Assembly (NCBI GenBank): GCA_030765455.1
Contig: JAVCCM010000059.1
Location: 1 to 64,000 of the forward strand
Direction: 5' to 3'
DNA length: 64,000 nucleotides
DNA from: Candidatus Electryonea clarkiae
Lineage (GTDB): Bacteria > Electryoneota > Electryoneia > Electryoneales > Electryoneaceae
Part shown: piece by piece, positions 17,344-27,188 of the stretch
Position numbering within the stretch: the first letter of the stretch is position 1
How the letters are laid out: each line of letters begins with the position of its first letter
Notes under the pieces: generated by a model
What the model was told of the DNA's origin: nothing
Database searches by the model: none
What the model saw: only the letters and a program-made list of their open reading frames with translations
Program-made: the position numbers and the translations under genes

Positions 17344-18651
17344 ATGTTCACAATCGGAATCCGACGCGAAGATAAAACAGATCAGGAGCGCCGCGCTCCA
17401 TTAGCTCCTCATCATGTTGAACAGGTTCTTCAAAACGATTCAATAAAATGTATTGTCGAATCTTCCATGACACGATGCTTTCCTGATGAAGATTATGCGA
17501 GAGCCGGGGCGGAGATCGTGCAGGTTTTGCCCGGATGTGATCTCATTATCGGGGTAAAAGAAATTCCAATTACCCGTCTCCAGCCTGGAAAACCTCACAT
17601 CTTTTTCTCCCATACGATTAAAGGGCAGTCATATAATATGCCTCTCCTCCAGGAATTTTTGAATCTTAAATGTACTCTGATCGATTATGAATTAGTAGCC
17701 AACGAAGAAGATCAGCGGCTGATTTTCTTTGGTGTTCAGGCTGGTCAGGCTGGTATGGTCAACAGCCTCTGGAGCCTGGGACAACGATGGAGAGCATTCG
17801 GTATTTCAGCACCTTTTGAAATGATTCACCAGGCACGAACCTATGAATCCCTCAATCATGCAAGAGTCGATATTATAGAAGCCGGTAAGCAATTCAAGGA
17901 AATTAATTTATCAGGGGATAGTTCGCCAATTATAATTGGAATAACCGGTTACGGACGAGTATCGCAGGGAGCGCAGGAAATACTTGATTTGCTGGAGCCT
18001 GAAGAAATATCGCCATCCGAATTAATATCCAAGTCAGATTCAGGAGAACTACTTGATAATCATATATATAAAGTAGTTTTCTATGAAAAGGACATGTTCG
18101 AGCCAATCGATACCAATACACCATTTGATCTGCAGGAGTATTTCGATTATCCCGGACGTTATAAATCTAAATTCGAGCGCTTTCTTCCTTACCTGACAGT
18201 TCTCATTAATGCCATATACTGGACTCCCAAATGTCCACGAATTGTTACATTTGAAAATCTTGATGATTTATTTGAAACTTCTGAAAAGCCCAGATTAATT
18301 GTTATCGGCGATATCACCTGTGACGTCGGCGGGTCGATAGAGTGCAATCTTGAAGCGACTTTACCTGAAAATCCGGTTTATACCGTCGATCCAAAAACCA
18401 GGGAAGCTGAGGATGGATTCAATGGTAATGGAATATTGATGATGGCTGTTGATATTCTTCCAACTGAGATTCCAAAAGAATCGACTCAAGTGTTCGGAGA
18501 TATGCTGACACCATACCTGGCTGATATCGCACAAACAGATTATTCAGAATCTTTTGAAACTCTGAAACTTCCACTGCCTTTTAAAAAAGCAGTGATCGCG
18601 TATCAGGGTGATCTTACGCCAGACTTTGAATATCTCAGAAAGCATTTATAA
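17344..18651 (+). CDS. Saccharopine dehydrogenase / lysine-ketoglutarate reductase-like enzyme
   Basis: This is an NAD(P)-dependent oxidoreductase of the alanine dehydrogenase/PNT fold. It most resembles the lysine-ketoglutarate reductase half of aminoadipic semialdehyde synthase, which condenses lysine with 2-oxoglutarate. The N-terminal domain opens with [16 protein letters not shown], the family's substrate-domain signature. The nucleotide-binding domain has [16 protein letters not shown] (about 200). The 435-residue length fits a single-domain enzyme without a fused saccharopine dehydrogenase. ATG at 17344 has GAGGTG upstream. Whether it works in lysine breakdown cannot be decided, as no partner enzyme is next to it. 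Rubredoxin follows 19 bp downstream. Confidence 0.8.
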   Translation: MFTIGIRREDKTDQERRAPLAPHHVEQVLQNDSIKCIVESSMTRCFPDEDYARAGAEIVQVLPGCDLIIGVKEIPITRLQPGKPHIFFSHTIKGQSYNMPLLQEFLNLKCTLIDYELVANEEDQRLIFFGVQAGQAGMVNSLWSLGQRWRAFGISAPFEMIHQARTYESLNHARVDIIEAGKQFKEINLSGDSSPIIIGITGYGRVSQGAQEILDLLEPEEISPSELISKSDSGELLDNHIYKVVFYEKDMFEPIDTNTPFDLQEYFDYPGRYKSKFERFLPYLTVLINAIYWTPKCPRIVTFENLDDLFETSEKPRLIVIGDITCDVGGSIECNLEATLPENPVYTVDPKTREAEDGFNGNGILMMAVDILPTEIPKESTQVFGDMLTPYLADIAQTDYSESFETLKLPLPFKKAVIAYQGDLTPDFEYLRKHL

Positions 18652-18670
18652 TTACGCCTGGAGTTATAAA

Positions 18671-18835
18671 ATGAAATTGTACCGATGCGAAGTATGCGGA
18701 TATGTTTACGATCCTGAAATAGGGGATCCCGATGGTGGATTAGCTCCGGGTACCGCTTTCGAGGATATACCTGAAGATTGGATTTGCCCGGTGTGCGGTG
18801 TTACGAGGGATATGTTTTCACCGATTGATGAATAA
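18671..18835 (+). CDS. Rubredoxin, 54 aa
   Basis: This is a small iron protein that carries single electrons, often to oxygen- or peroxide-detoxifying enzymes in anaerobes. Both cysteine knuckles are present, CEVCGY and CPVCGV, with the usual [18 protein letters not shown] between them. The frame is open 21 codons further upstream, but ATG at 18671 has GGAG at 18660-18663 and gives exactly the canonical rubredoxin length. It probably shares the transcript of the upstream dehydrogenase. Its redox partner is not in the window. Confidence 0.96.
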   Translation: MKLYRCEVCGYVYDPEIGDPDGGLAPGTAFEDIPEDWICPVCGVTRDMFSPIDE

Positions 18836-18860
18836 ATTTGCAGGGATGACAGGGTGGATA

Positions 18861-19688
18861 TTATTGAATAAAATGAACAGAATATGTTTCTTTGAGGATG
18901 CCAATAACTGCTTTACCGTCTATCGTTGCCGGTGCGTATCGCAATGCCCAAAGAGCCTGCTCAACCGGTTTTTCAAACAGCCAATCTGAAGGTGTTACAA
19001 TAGGTGGATTTACTTGTATCGGCACACCTTTTCCCGAGATGATTAAATTAACATCTATTCGTGCCGGAACCGCCTGGATTGCTGCTTCGGGAGGGTAGGT
19101 CTTAGTTTTATGCAGATAATCATGTATTGCCCTGGGACCGCCTTTGATGGATGGAGGCTGATAACCGGTCAGGTTGAGATCTGATATAGCTCCATAAATC
19201 CATTTCATATTTTCCAGTTTACGAATCGCTTCCGACAGGTATGTACCTTCTTCCGGCTCCGTCGCATTGCCTTCCCAGGGATCTACTGATTGAACCGTAA
19301 TCCGAAGCTGTTCTTTATCACAAGACCATTCGGAGATTATAACACGGTCAACCTCCAACGCCTGCCCCCATTCCATTGCTTCATCAATACTCCATGTACT
19401 GATCCTGACTGTATCACCCCCCCATGCCTGGAGAAGGTCAAGGGTTTTGACAGGACGGACATCAAGTACAGCTTTATTATAAACTTCGATAGTCTGATCC
19501 CAGGGAGGTTCTTCCTGTGATTCCATGCAGTTTTCAGCGTAAAGAACCGGAGGAATGATTAAAACAACTTCGTCAAGCGCCACTGAAAAAGACGGAAGGG
19601 AAAAAATCAGGATCAATCCCAGCATGCAGGAAATATATATAGAACGAGGACATGCATCCCGGTTATTTTGAAACAGAATTCTTTTCAT
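18861..19688 (-). CDS. Exported protein with a TonB-like C-terminal domain, 275 aa
   Basis: A hydrophobic segment at about 19-37 (SCMLGLILIFSLPSFSVAL) acts as signal peptide or anchor. The middle (40-180) is of unknown family and holds a few Cys and Trp residues. The last 85 residues resemble a TonB_C-like fold: YPPEAAIQAVPARIDVNLIISGKG, then VNPPIV, and a final beta strand with ALRYAPA. The proline-rich spacer of true TonB is missing and no ExbB/ExbD genes are nearby, so energy transduction to outer membrane receptors is doubtful. It lies 36 bp downstream of liuC on the same strand. Without a strong ribosome site the exact start is uncertain. Confidence 0.6.
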   Translation of the reverse strand: MKRILFQNNRDACPRSIYISCMLGLILIFSLPSFSVALDEVVLIIPPVLYAENCMESQEEPPWDQTIEVYNKAVLDVRPVKTLDLLQAWGGDTVRISTWSIDEAMEWGQALEVDRVIISEWSCDKEQLRITVQSVDPWEGNATEPEEGTYLSEAIRKLENMKWIYGAISDLNLTGYQPPSIKGGPRAIHDYLHKTKTYPPEAAIQAVPARIDVNLIISGKGVPIQVNPPIVTPSDWLFEKPVEQALWALRYAPATIDGKAVIGILKETYSVHFIQ

Positions 19689-19724
19689 AATTATATTAGT
19701 AATAATTCAGGTTGTAATTTTAAT

Positions 19725-20507
19725 CTATCCCTTTTGCCATTCAGGGTCACGTCTGTCCAGGTAAGATCCCATCCCCTCCTGCCCTTCCTCGCTTACACGA
19801 AGATCGGCGATCATTTCAGCAGTATAATTCTTGACGGAATCGAGAGGTTCTTCGCCAACCTTTTGAATCAACTTCTTACATTCTTCCAGCGCCTTCGGAC
19901 CTCCCAGGGACAGTGCAGTGGTATATCCATGAACAGCATGCTCCAGATCTCCCATCACAGCTACACGGTGAACTAATCCATACTCCAGCGCCTGGTCGGC
20001 AGTAAAGCGTTCACCGGTCAGCATCAGGAGACGCGCTCTGCCTTCACCTATCCTGCGGATGACATAAGGGCTGATAGTCGCCGGTGTTATTCCCAAACGA
20101 ACCTCGCTGAATGCAAAAAATGATCCCTTCTTTGCAACTGCAATATCACAAGCTGCAACCAGACCATTACCTCCACCTACCACCGGACCGTTTACCCTGG
20201 CAATGACAGGCTTGGGGTGGGTATATATCAACTCGAGAAGATCAGCTAATCGCATCGCATCCTTGAGATTATCCTGGTGACTGGCTTCCCGCATCTCACT
20301 CATATAATCGAGATCTGCACCTGCACTGAATGTTGATCCTTCGCCCGTGAGAACGATTGAGCGGCAGGAGTGTTCGGCTAAAGTTCTGAAAGCATCAGTC
20401 AAATCCATAATCATTTGACTATTGAATGCGTTTCGTTTCTCCGGTCTGTTAAGTATTACATGAGCAACATTATCTATAATGTGCAGTTGTACGGTCTCAA
20501 GCTCCAT
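19725..20507 (-). CDS. liuC: Enoyl-CoA hydratase family; probable methylglutaconyl-CoA hydratase
   Basis: This is a crotonase-fold enzyme, 260 residues. FSAGADLDYM forms part of the oxyanion-hole region and GGGNGLVAACDIAVA and SEVRLGITPATISPYV the CoA/active-site region. The GGGxG variant, with no Glu after the glycines, together with ATISPYV is typical of LiuC-type methylglutaconyl-CoA hydratases of leucine breakdown rather than of fatty-acid enoyl-CoA hydratases. The nearby carboxylase subunit (liuB, 1.2 kb upstream on the same strand) supports this. The ATG at 20507 has GGGGAAC upstream. A general short-chain enoyl-CoA hydratase is the alternative. Confidence 0.78.
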   Translation of the reverse strand: MELETVQLHIIDNVAHVILNRPEKRNAFNSQMIMDLTDAFRTLAEHSCRSIVLTGEGSTFSAGADLDYMSEMREASHQDNLKDAMRLADLLELIYTHPKPVIARVNGPVVGGGNGLVAACDIAVAKKGSFFAFSEVRLGITPATISPYVIRRIGEGRARLLMLTGERFTADQALEYGLVHRVAVMGDLEHAVHGYTTALSLGGPKALEECKKLIQKVGEEPLDSVKNYTAEMIADLRVSEEGQEGMGSYLDRRDPEWQKG

Positions 20508-20779
20508 TCCAGTTCCCCTGACTCAGTTCGGTTCGAAAATCTTAAAATCTTCAGATTACAAAAAATATTAAGGTAATATTGTACTAAAATATTCATTTGA
20601 CTATTGAATATTAATCATTCTGAACATAGTGAAGAATCTCTGTCTAATACTGAATAGATTGTAATTTCAACACTTGAGATTCTTCACTACGTTCAGAATG
20701 ACACTATACTAACCTGTTACGATGGATTCAAAACAAACAGCTATATTGTTTTATATTTAGAATTCTTAATTATTAATTA
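20508..20779. other. Gap between liuC and the beta-barrel gene
   Basis: Within the minus-strand cluster this spacer carries a MITE-like element of the GAAGAATCTC type (20615-20702). No other signal was found. Confidence 0.5.
20615..20702. repeat. Inverted repeat, GAACGAAGTGAAGAATCTC type
   Basis: TCATTCTGAACATAGTGAAG... at 20615-20640 is imperfectly inverted as GAGATTCTTCACTACGTTCA... at 20676-20702. A second copy of this subtype lies at 34518-34608. Both share the GTCATTC...GAATGAC ends of the other MITE-like elements. Confidence 0.75.
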
Positions 20780-21565
20780 TTAATTTTCTTTATATGTCGG
20801 TAATATCACCTTTGCTCGCAAACAAAAGACAAACCCACCACTATCATAAGTTTCAGTGTTCATACCACCTACGGTGTCCCAGAAACTGGCTTCGGTAGTA
20901 CCATCATTTGTAGGGAAGAACCCCCCAAGTGAATCTTGAAATTGATTATGCCAGGTTTCGTTTGCCGAAAAACCTGTCTCACTGATCGCAAATTCAATAT
21001 CCGCACCAATAGCAATTGATTTAACCGGGCGAAATTCCACTGCTATGAATGGACCCACAAAAAAACCGCTTCCCTTAAAACGATCCCATTCTCCAGGATA
21101 CCCCCGGTCAACTGTAAGATCAATCAGCCCGACACCAACCCCGGCGGGAAAACTAAGTTTTTTATACTGGGCGACACCATAGAATCTTAGCTGGAGTTCA
21201 GTAGCTACAATACTGAAATTTCGCTGCACCTCGTCAATAATCTGTAATTGTCTGGCAGTACCGGTGCGTACAATAACTTCAGCGCCAAAATTCATCTTGC
21301 TCAATCCAAAGCCACCGCCATATCGAATCAAAGGAGAGTCAAAAACCTGGTCGTACGCATCAGCACGTGGTTCCTGCATCCCGCTAAACAAGACAATATA
21401 TGGCTGGAAGCTAACATTTTTTTTTTCAAGTTTATCTACATAGGATTGAACAGAGTCGTATGCAGCTGCTAATGCGGGCGAGAAAAATATTCCTGCAATA
21501 ATAATAAAACAAAAAAAAGTTTGATAGACAGATTGTCTTTGCTGTGAACGGATAGAACGTATCAT
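20780..21565 (-). CDS. Putative outer-membrane beta-barrel protein, 261 aa
   Basis: After a signal peptide (about 15-37, FFCFIIIAGIFFSPALAAA) the chain shows alternating hydrophobic/polar strands such as FGAEVIVRTG, ELQLRFYGVAQ, FFVGPFIAVEF and FVFCLRAKVILP, as expected for a small beta-barrel. The frame is open 22 codons further upstream, but ATG at 21565 has GGAG seven bases before it and places the signal peptide near the N-terminus. It sits between liuB and liuC on the same strand. A role in substrate uptake is possible but nothing in the sequence proves it. No close family recognised. Confidence 0.6.
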   Translation of the reverse strand: MIRSIRSQQRQSVYQTFFCFIIIAGIFFSPALAAAYDSVQSYVDKLEKKNVSFQPYIVLFSGMQEPRADAYDQVFDSPLIRYGGGFGLSKMNFGAEVIVRTGTARQLQIIDEVQRNFSIVATELQLRFYGVAQYKKLSFPAGVGVGLIDLTVDRGYPGEWDRFKGSGFFVGPFIAVEFRPVKSIAIGADIEFAISETGFSANETWHNQFQDSLGGFFPTNDGTTEASFWDTVGGMNTETYDSGGFVFCLRAKVILPTYKEN

Positions 21566-21678
21566 GGCAGTACTCCGGATAATTTTACGACTCCTGAAAC
21601 ACCCCTTCATATAATATAATCCTATTATCACTCAAATGCAGAACAATATTTGTCAAATACTGGAAGATATCCCGGAAT

Positions 21679-23289
21679 TTACATCCTGAAAATCCCCACC
21701 TCCATATCGGGAATCGACTTATTCAGGCTCATCTCAATACCCAGAGCAAGAATATTCCGGGTATCTTTTAAACATATAATCCCATCATCCCAAAGCCGGG
21801 CGCTGGCATAAAAAGGGTGCCCTTCATGCTCATATTTGTCAAGAACCGGTCTGCGGAATTCCTCCACCTCTTCAGGAGTCATTACCTCTTGACCCATTGT
21901 TTTAAGCTGGCTCTGCTTAACTTGTGTGAGAACATCTGCCGCTTGATGTCCACCCATTACTGAGATTCTCGCATTGGGCCACATCCAGAGTAACCTGGGG
22001 AAATATCCGCGCCCGCACATGGCATAATTACCTGCGCCGTGGCTTGATCCAACTATGAGAGTAAACCGGGGAACGTCAGCATTTGCCACTGCATGAACCA
22101 TCTTGGCACCATCTGATGCGATAGCGCCATGTTCATAATCAACACCAACGATAAATCCGGTGATATTTTGGAGAAAGAGAAGTGGAATTTTACGTTTTGC
22201 GCAGAGTGACACAAAATGAGCGCCCTTTTTTGCGCTTTCGCTGAATAGAACACCATTGTTAGCAACGATTCCCACCGGATAACCCATGATACGAACAAAT
22301 CCTGTCACAAGTTCAACACCATACCTGGGTTTAAACTCATGCATCTGGCTGCCATCGACAAGCCTTGCGATTATTTCTCGAACATCGTAAGGTGTTCTAA
22401 TATCTTTAGGAATAATCCCATAAAGTTCATCAGGATCATATTGTGGATCCACCGGCGCTTCGCGCATAATATCAAATTTAGGTCTTGGACCCAGATTCTG
22501 GACTATATTCCTCACTATCCTTAATGCATGTTCATCGTCATCCGCCAGGTGATCGGATACTCCTGATATTCTTGTGTGGACATCACCTCCACCCAGTTCC
22601 TCAGCAGTACATTCCACCCCGGTCGCTGCTTTTACTAATGGGGGTCCACCGATAAATATGGTGCCTTGATTCTTTACGATTACTGTCTCATCGCTCATAG
22701 CCGGAACATACGCTCCCCCTGCAGTGCATGAACCCATTACACTACTGATCTGGGGAATTCCGTAGCGGCTTAATCGTGCCTGGTTATAAAAAATTCTTCC
22801 AAAATGAGCTTCATCAGCAAAGGTTCCGTCCTGTTCACGTAGGAATATGCCACCGGAATCTACCAGGTAAACACAAGGGAGATTGTTCTCTAATGCTATC
22901 TGCTGGGCACGAACATGTTTTTTAATCGTACTCGGGTAATAGGTTCCACCTTTCACCGTCGCGTCATTAGAGATAATCAGCACTTCCCGGCCATGTACAA
23001 CCCCAACTCCTGTAACTACACCTGCAGATGGAGCTTCATTATTGAACATGTTGTAAGCTGCAAGTGTACTGAATTCCATAAAGGGAGTATCTGGATCAAT
23101 CAGTTTATCGATTCTTTCGCGAGCGGTTAGTTTGCCGCGAGCTTTATGCCTGTCAACATATTTCTTTGGTCCACCTTGCTTGATTTGCTCTGATAACTCA
23201 AGATATTCCTTTTCGACCTGTTTATGATGTTCCTTGTTATTCTTGAAATCAGGATTGGAAGTTTTTACTTGTGATGGTATGCGGAACAA
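21679..23289 (-). CDS. liuB: Acyl-CoA carboxylase carboxyltransferase; probable methylcrotonoyl-CoA carboxylase beta
   Basis: This enzyme transfers the carboxyl group from carboxybiotin to 3-methylcrotonoyl-CoA in leucine breakdown. The 536-residue chain has the full MCC-beta pattern: [11 protein letters not shown] near the N-terminus, [90 protein letters not shown] and [11 protein letters not shown]. These distinguish it from propionyl-CoA carboxylases. The biotin-carrying alpha subunit (LiuD) is not in the window. Downstream on the same strand lie a beta-barrel gene and liuC, the next step of the pathway. Confidence 0.9.
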   Translation of the reverse strand: MFRIPSQVKTSNPDFKNNKEHHKQVEKEYLELSEQIKQGGPKKYVDRHKARGKLTARERIDKLIDPDTPFMEFSTLAAYNMFNNEAPSAGVVTGVGVVHGREVLIISNDATVKGGTYYPSTIKKHVRAQQIALENNLPCVYLVDSGGIFLREQDGTFADEAHFGRIFYNQARLSRYGIPQISSVMGSCTAGGAYVPAMSDETVIVKNQGTIFIGGPPLVKAATGVECTAEELGGGDVHTRISGVSDHLADDDEHALRIVRNIVQNLGPRPKFDIMREAPVDPQYDPDELYGIIPKDIRTPYDVREIIARLVDGSQMHEFKPRYGVELVTGFVRIMGYPVGIVANNGVLFSESAKKGAHFVSLCAKRKIPLLFLQNITGFIVGVDYEHGAIASDGAKMVHAVANADVPRFTLIVGSSHGAGNYAMCGRGYFPRLLWMWPNARISVMGGHQAADVLTQVKQSQLKTMGQEVMTPEEVEEFRRPVLDKYEHEGHPFYASARLWDDGIICLKDTRNILALGIEMSLNKSIPDMEVGIFRM

Positions 23290-23571
23290 TGCAGGATCCC
23301 TCCGTGTTTTGTATTATCAATAAGTTTCGTAAGTAAACCAGATACCGGTTTTATTGTGTAAACCTACAAAAAGGTATCCATTAACTGCAACAGAAAAATT
23401 TCACTATGTTTGCTCCATTTCTTTGTGTTCACAACTTGAATGAGATTAGTATTGCTTCTTTGTAGATAGAATGCTCCACAGGAGCCAAAATCTAACTTTC
23501 TTGTTTGTCTTTGGAACATATTGCAAAGTGCTTTGTAGAATTAGGAAAACCTAACAGAAGGAGCAAAAAAA

Positions 23572-24153
23572 ATGAGTAAATTAATATTGAGTGCAGGAAT
23601 ATTGTTGATGAGTGTTTTCCCAGCGCTTTCGGCAGATTGGGAATTGGACACATCACATTCAAGTATGAAATTTAAAGTTAAACACCTGATGGTATCGAAT
23701 GTGTATGGAGAATTCACAAATTTTACGGGCAATTTTCAGTATGATGAAGCCAATCCGCAAAAAGCAATCATAGATGTTACTGTTGATATGTCTTCTATTA
23801 CAACAGGAAACGAGAAACGTGATGCTCATTTAAAGAGTGCTGATTTTTTCGATATTGAAAATTTTCCGGAGATGACTTTCGAATCTACCCGAATTAAGAA
23901 AGCAGGGAAGAATTTGAAGCTTATCGGAGCCCTCACAATGCGCGGCGTTACCAGGGAAATCGAACTCCTGGTGGATGGTCCTACAGAACCTGTAAACATG
24001 ATGGGTTCTATACGAGTCGGCGCCAGTGCAACAGGAACAATCAACCGTTTGGAATGGGGCGTGAGCTGGTCCAAAGCATTAGAAACCGGCGCAATGGTCG
24101 TAAGCAAAGAGATCGATATCATTATTGACCTTGAATTGATAAAAAAATCTTGA
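23572..24153 (+). CDS. YceI-family periplasmic lipid-binding protein, 193 aa
   Basis: YceI proteins form a lipocalin-like barrel that binds polyisoprenoid lipids in the periplasm. A signal peptide is seen at 1-20 (ending PALSA). The hallmark WELDTSHSSMKFKVKHLMVSNV opens the mature chain; RDAHLKSADFFDIENFPEMTF and LTMRGVTREIEL follow. All are characteristic of the family, and the length is normal. AAGGAG at 23558-23563 fixes the ATG. The gene stands alone. The binding ligand in this organism is unknown. Confidence 0.93.
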   Translation: MSKLILSAGILLMSVFPALSADWELDTSHSSMKFKVKHLMVSNVYGEFTNFTGNFQYDEANPQKAIIDVTVDMSSITTGNEKRDAHLKSADFFDIENFPEMTFESTRIKKAGKNLKLIGALTMRGVTREIELLVDGPTEPVNMMGSIRVGASATGTINRLEWGVSWSKALETGAMVVSKEIDIIIDLELIKKS

Positions 24154-24553
24154 TTCTGTCTTAACCCAGACAAGCCTAAACCAAAGAAGCCTACAAGATG
24201 CACAGGATTAACAGGATATATTAAATGCGTCTTTGAGTAATAAAGTATTCTAATAGTATTGAAATATGTTCTTGTAATTAATAAGTATCTAATACTACCT
24301 GCCTGAGAAGGAACAAATCTGAGAGCCTTAGTACAACTGGATCAGATCACATGTTTCGAGTTGTTATGTCATTCCCGTGAAGGCGGGAATCCAGTATTTA
24401 CAATGTTTTAATATTGTTTCTGGATTCCCTCCTTTGCGGGAATGACACCTCGATTGATCTGAGTTGGTGTAATAGAGGGATTTACTTGATGCTTTTGCTG
24501 CCAGTAATTCATATTTTCATTATCAAACTGAACGATTTTGAAGGGGATTATAC
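24154..24553. other. Intergenic region with a MITE-like element
   Basis: It holds a fragment of a common environmental repeat (GCACAGGATTAACAGGAT near 24199) and an inverted-repeat element at 24367-24447. No promoter for the downstream gene was identified with confidence. Confidence 0.5.
24367..24447. repeat. MITE-like inverted repeat, imperfect 28-bp arms
   Basis: TGTCATTCCCGTGAAGGCGG... (24367-24394) pairs with the inverse at 24420-24447 with three mismatches. The core ATTCCCGTGAAGGCGGGAAT fits ATTCCC-N8-GGGAAT. Confidence 0.8.
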
Positions 24554-26806
24554 ATGGCAAAACTACTGTTTGCTATACTCGCATTAATGCTTTTATCCGG
24601 TTTATCGTTTGCGCAGGATAAACCTCCAGTTATTTTTCTTCCTGAAGAGCCACCCAGACCGGAACATGATGCTTTCATTGATATGATGAATCAAGTGGGG
24701 ATTGATGAGTCCAACCTGGGCTATCGTCCAAAAGGATATTGGACCCGTTATCCTGATCCTGCTGACATCCCTTACAAGATGTTAGCCTTTGACGATCTCT
24801 TCGCTGAGCCGCAGTATATTTATGATTTTGTACGCGCGATGGCATTATCAGTGGAGGATTATTTGCACCCTGAATATCTTGCTGGAAATGATCGGGGAAA
24901 CAGCAAAGGTTTGTTAAGGGTCGTATATAACTGTGGTGTACGTCATCAGGCAGCAGAATTTCGTGATTACAGTGCATCACTCTGGGCTGAAGTTGACGAA
25001 TCTGAGCCTCTTCTTTCGGCAATTCGATCAATCTATGAACAGACATGGAGGGTATATCGATACAATGCTATTGAAGCAGCCTCTGATTTCCCACTGATTG
25101 AGGAAGATCTTCGTAAAGCAATAGAGCCGATTGATCCCAGGATTCAATCTGAAATTGCTGAAACTGTCCTTCATATGCTCGAGGCGTGGAAGTTTCGCGA
25201 AATCGGTATGCGTAATGTGGATTATAAAAAAGCCCTTGCCTGCTGGCGAATCCGTCACCTGGGAGAAACACAATTTGACGGTCTCGAATATTTTCCCCAG
25301 TTGGATGACTGTGCCCGTGATATTGATATGAACTCTATTTATTATGCCGGGTATAAACTATTAGCTTCATCTGAGTTACTGGCTGATACCCTGAAAATGT
25401 TACGAAGTTCACTGAAGATTGATTGGAAGAATCAGGAATTAAATGTAGAGACTCCAATAGGTAGGATTGTTCTGGGCGGGAGCGGCAAAAATGAGCACCG
25501 TTATTCAGACGCCCTCCTGGTGGTCGATTTCGGGGGAAATGATACCTGGTACGGTGCTGTCGGCTCCACTCCATCACTGGATATCCCGGTATCGCTGGCA
25601 ATCGATCTCGAGGGAAATGACCATTATATCAACGATGATGAATATCTGCCCAGTCAGGGCGCTGCCATTTTCGGCGCTGCTGTGCTGCTTGATGTGGAAG
25701 GAGATGACGTTTATAAATCTAAACGGTTATCACAGGGAGCGTCAATGCTTGGAATCGGTGTTTTAGCGGACATGGCAGGAAATGATAAATACGAAATGTG
25801 GACATCCGGTCAGGGAGCATCATATTTCGGAGTCGGTGTCGCAATAGATAATACCGGTGATGACAACTACAGGCTCTGGGGCGATGGTCAGGGTTACGGT
25901 GGTGTGGGAGGCGTTGGATCGTTAATCAATCGTACCGGGAATGATCACTACTGGGCTGCTCCTTTAAAAGATGAAGTCTATAGAATAGATAGATTTCATT
26001 CTGCAGATTCAGCCAATTATTCCTATGCTCAGGGTTGCGGTATAGGCCGGCGTGGTGATATCACCGATGGGCATTCCTGGGCAGGAGGAATGGGAACATT
26101 AATCGATCTTGATGGAGACGATCTTTACGAATCACAGAACTGGTCTGCCGCCTGTGGATACTGGTATGGAATGGGCTTTTTATATGACAGGGCTGGTGAT
26201 GATATCTATAGAAGCGCCAATTGGAGCCAAGTCTGTGGAGCGCATTTCTGTATAGCCGCATTATTCGATGAGGATGGAGATGATCAACATATAATTACCG
26301 GTAAAGTATCTGACGGAATTGGTTTCGGACATGATTATACTGTTGGAATATTCCTTAATCGTGGCGGTAATGACCAGTATCGCGTTAGAAAAAGCGGTCT
26401 TGGTTTTGCTATAAATATGTCTCAAATTTTCTTTGTCGATACGGAGGGTGATGATCAATATATCACTGGAGGCGATGGTAAGAATTATGGTATGAATAAT
26501 TTTAATCAGAACAACCCGCCGGTTTTAGGCGCTCTCATGCATCTATACTCGGATCAGATATGTTTCTTCCTGGATCAAAGGGGAACTGATAAATACTTAA
26601 TTGAGGATTTCGATACAGGAAAAATTACAGGAGATGACCAACGTCTTACTGAGGGTGGTGAATACATAATACCAACCGAAACACAAAGAGATTCCCTGGC
26701 AAACAAGAGATATTATGGATTTGGAAGGGATTATAAAGATTGGATGGGACCGGAAATCGAATATTTTCGTGATAAGATGAAGAAAAAGAAAAATGAATTC
26801 CGTTGA
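24554..26806 (+). CDS. Secreted G(N/D)DxY-repeat solenoid protein, 750 aa
   Basis: A signal peptide (1-20, LLSGLSFAQ) precedes an alpha-helical region (about 25-300). The rest (about 310-690) is built from about twelve repeats of 25-40 residues. Each carries a G(N/D)DxY-type turn (GNDTWY, GNDHY, GDDVY, GNDKY, GDDNY, GNDHY, GDDLY, GDDIY, GDDQH, GNDQY, GDDQY, GTDKY) with glycine-rich strands such as SQGAAIFGAAVLLD between them. This predicts a beta-solenoid with acidic turns that could bind Ca2+, reminiscent of but not equal to RTX nonapeptides. There is no T9SS sorting domain. Family not recognised; extracellular or outer-membrane location is likely. Confidence 0.7.
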   Translation: MAKLLFAILALMLLSGLSFAQDKPPVIFLPEEPPRPEHDAFIDMMNQVGIDESNLGYRPKGYWTRYPDPADIPYKMLAFDDLFAEPQYIYDFVRAMALSVEDYLHPEYLAGNDRGNSKGLLRVVYNCGVRHQAAEFRDYSASLWAEVDESEPLLSAIRSIYEQTWRVYRYNAIEAASDFPLIEEDLRKAIEPIDPRIQSEIAETVLHMLEAWKFREIGMRNVDYKKALACWRIRHLGETQFDGLEYFPQLDDCARDIDMNSIYYAGYKLLASSELLADTLKMLRSSLKIDWKNQELNVETPIGRIVLGGSGKNEHRYSDALLVVDFGGNDTWYGAVGSTPSLDIPVSLAIDLEGNDHYINDDEYLPSQGAAIFGAAVLLDVEGDDVYKSKRLSQGASMLGIGVLADMAGNDKYEMWTSGQGASYFGVGVAIDNTGDDNYRLWGDGQGYGGVGGVGSLINRTGNDHYWAAPLKDEVYRIDRFHSADSANYSYAQGCGIGRRGDITDGHSWAGGMGTLIDLDGDDLYESQNWSAACGYWYGMGFLYDRAGDDIYRSANWSQVCGAHFCIAALFDEDGDDQHIITGKVSDGIGFGHDYTVGIFLNRGGNDQYRVRKSGLGFAINMSQIFFVDTEGDDQYITGGDGKNYGMNNFNQNNPPVLGALMHLYSDQICFFLDQRGTDKYLIEDFDTGKITGDDQRLTEGGEYIIPTETQRDSLANKRYYGFGRDYKDWMGPEIEYFRDKMKKKKNEFR

Positions 26807-27188
26807 TTTCTTGTAATTCCATCAAGTCGAACGAACAGGCTAATGAAGATGAAGTTATAATGTAAATAACTCTGGATTCCATGCATAAACCTGTGTATTG
26901 AAATATCTAATATGATACAATCGATAAGTACAATCTAAAAGATCCTATAGATTCTTTTAGGTTTATTTAAACTTAATGATTAAAGATATTTTAACTTTTG
27001 CCGAAAGTTAAGATAAGGTGTATTGTGTTACGCATAGATATGAAATAAGTTTTCATATCCTGTAAATACCTGATCTAAACTATTTAGAGAATACAGGTTA
27101 AGCTTGATTTGTTTATTTGAGTCTATATGCGCCTGTTCACAGGCAAAGTTGTATAATCTGAAAATACTTACAAAGTTAAAGTGATAAT
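26807..27188. other. Intergenic region
   Basis: The stretch is AT-rich without an open frame. A small hairpin TTAACTTT / AAAGTTAA (26991-27011) lies in it and lacks a T tract. A TATAAT at about 27152 precedes the next gene but has no matching -35, so no promoter is called. Confidence 0.45.

Noticed and set aside
18861..19688. True TonB protein
   Set aside because: Only the C-terminal part resembles TonB_C; the proline-rich spacer and ExbB/ExbD neighbours are absent.
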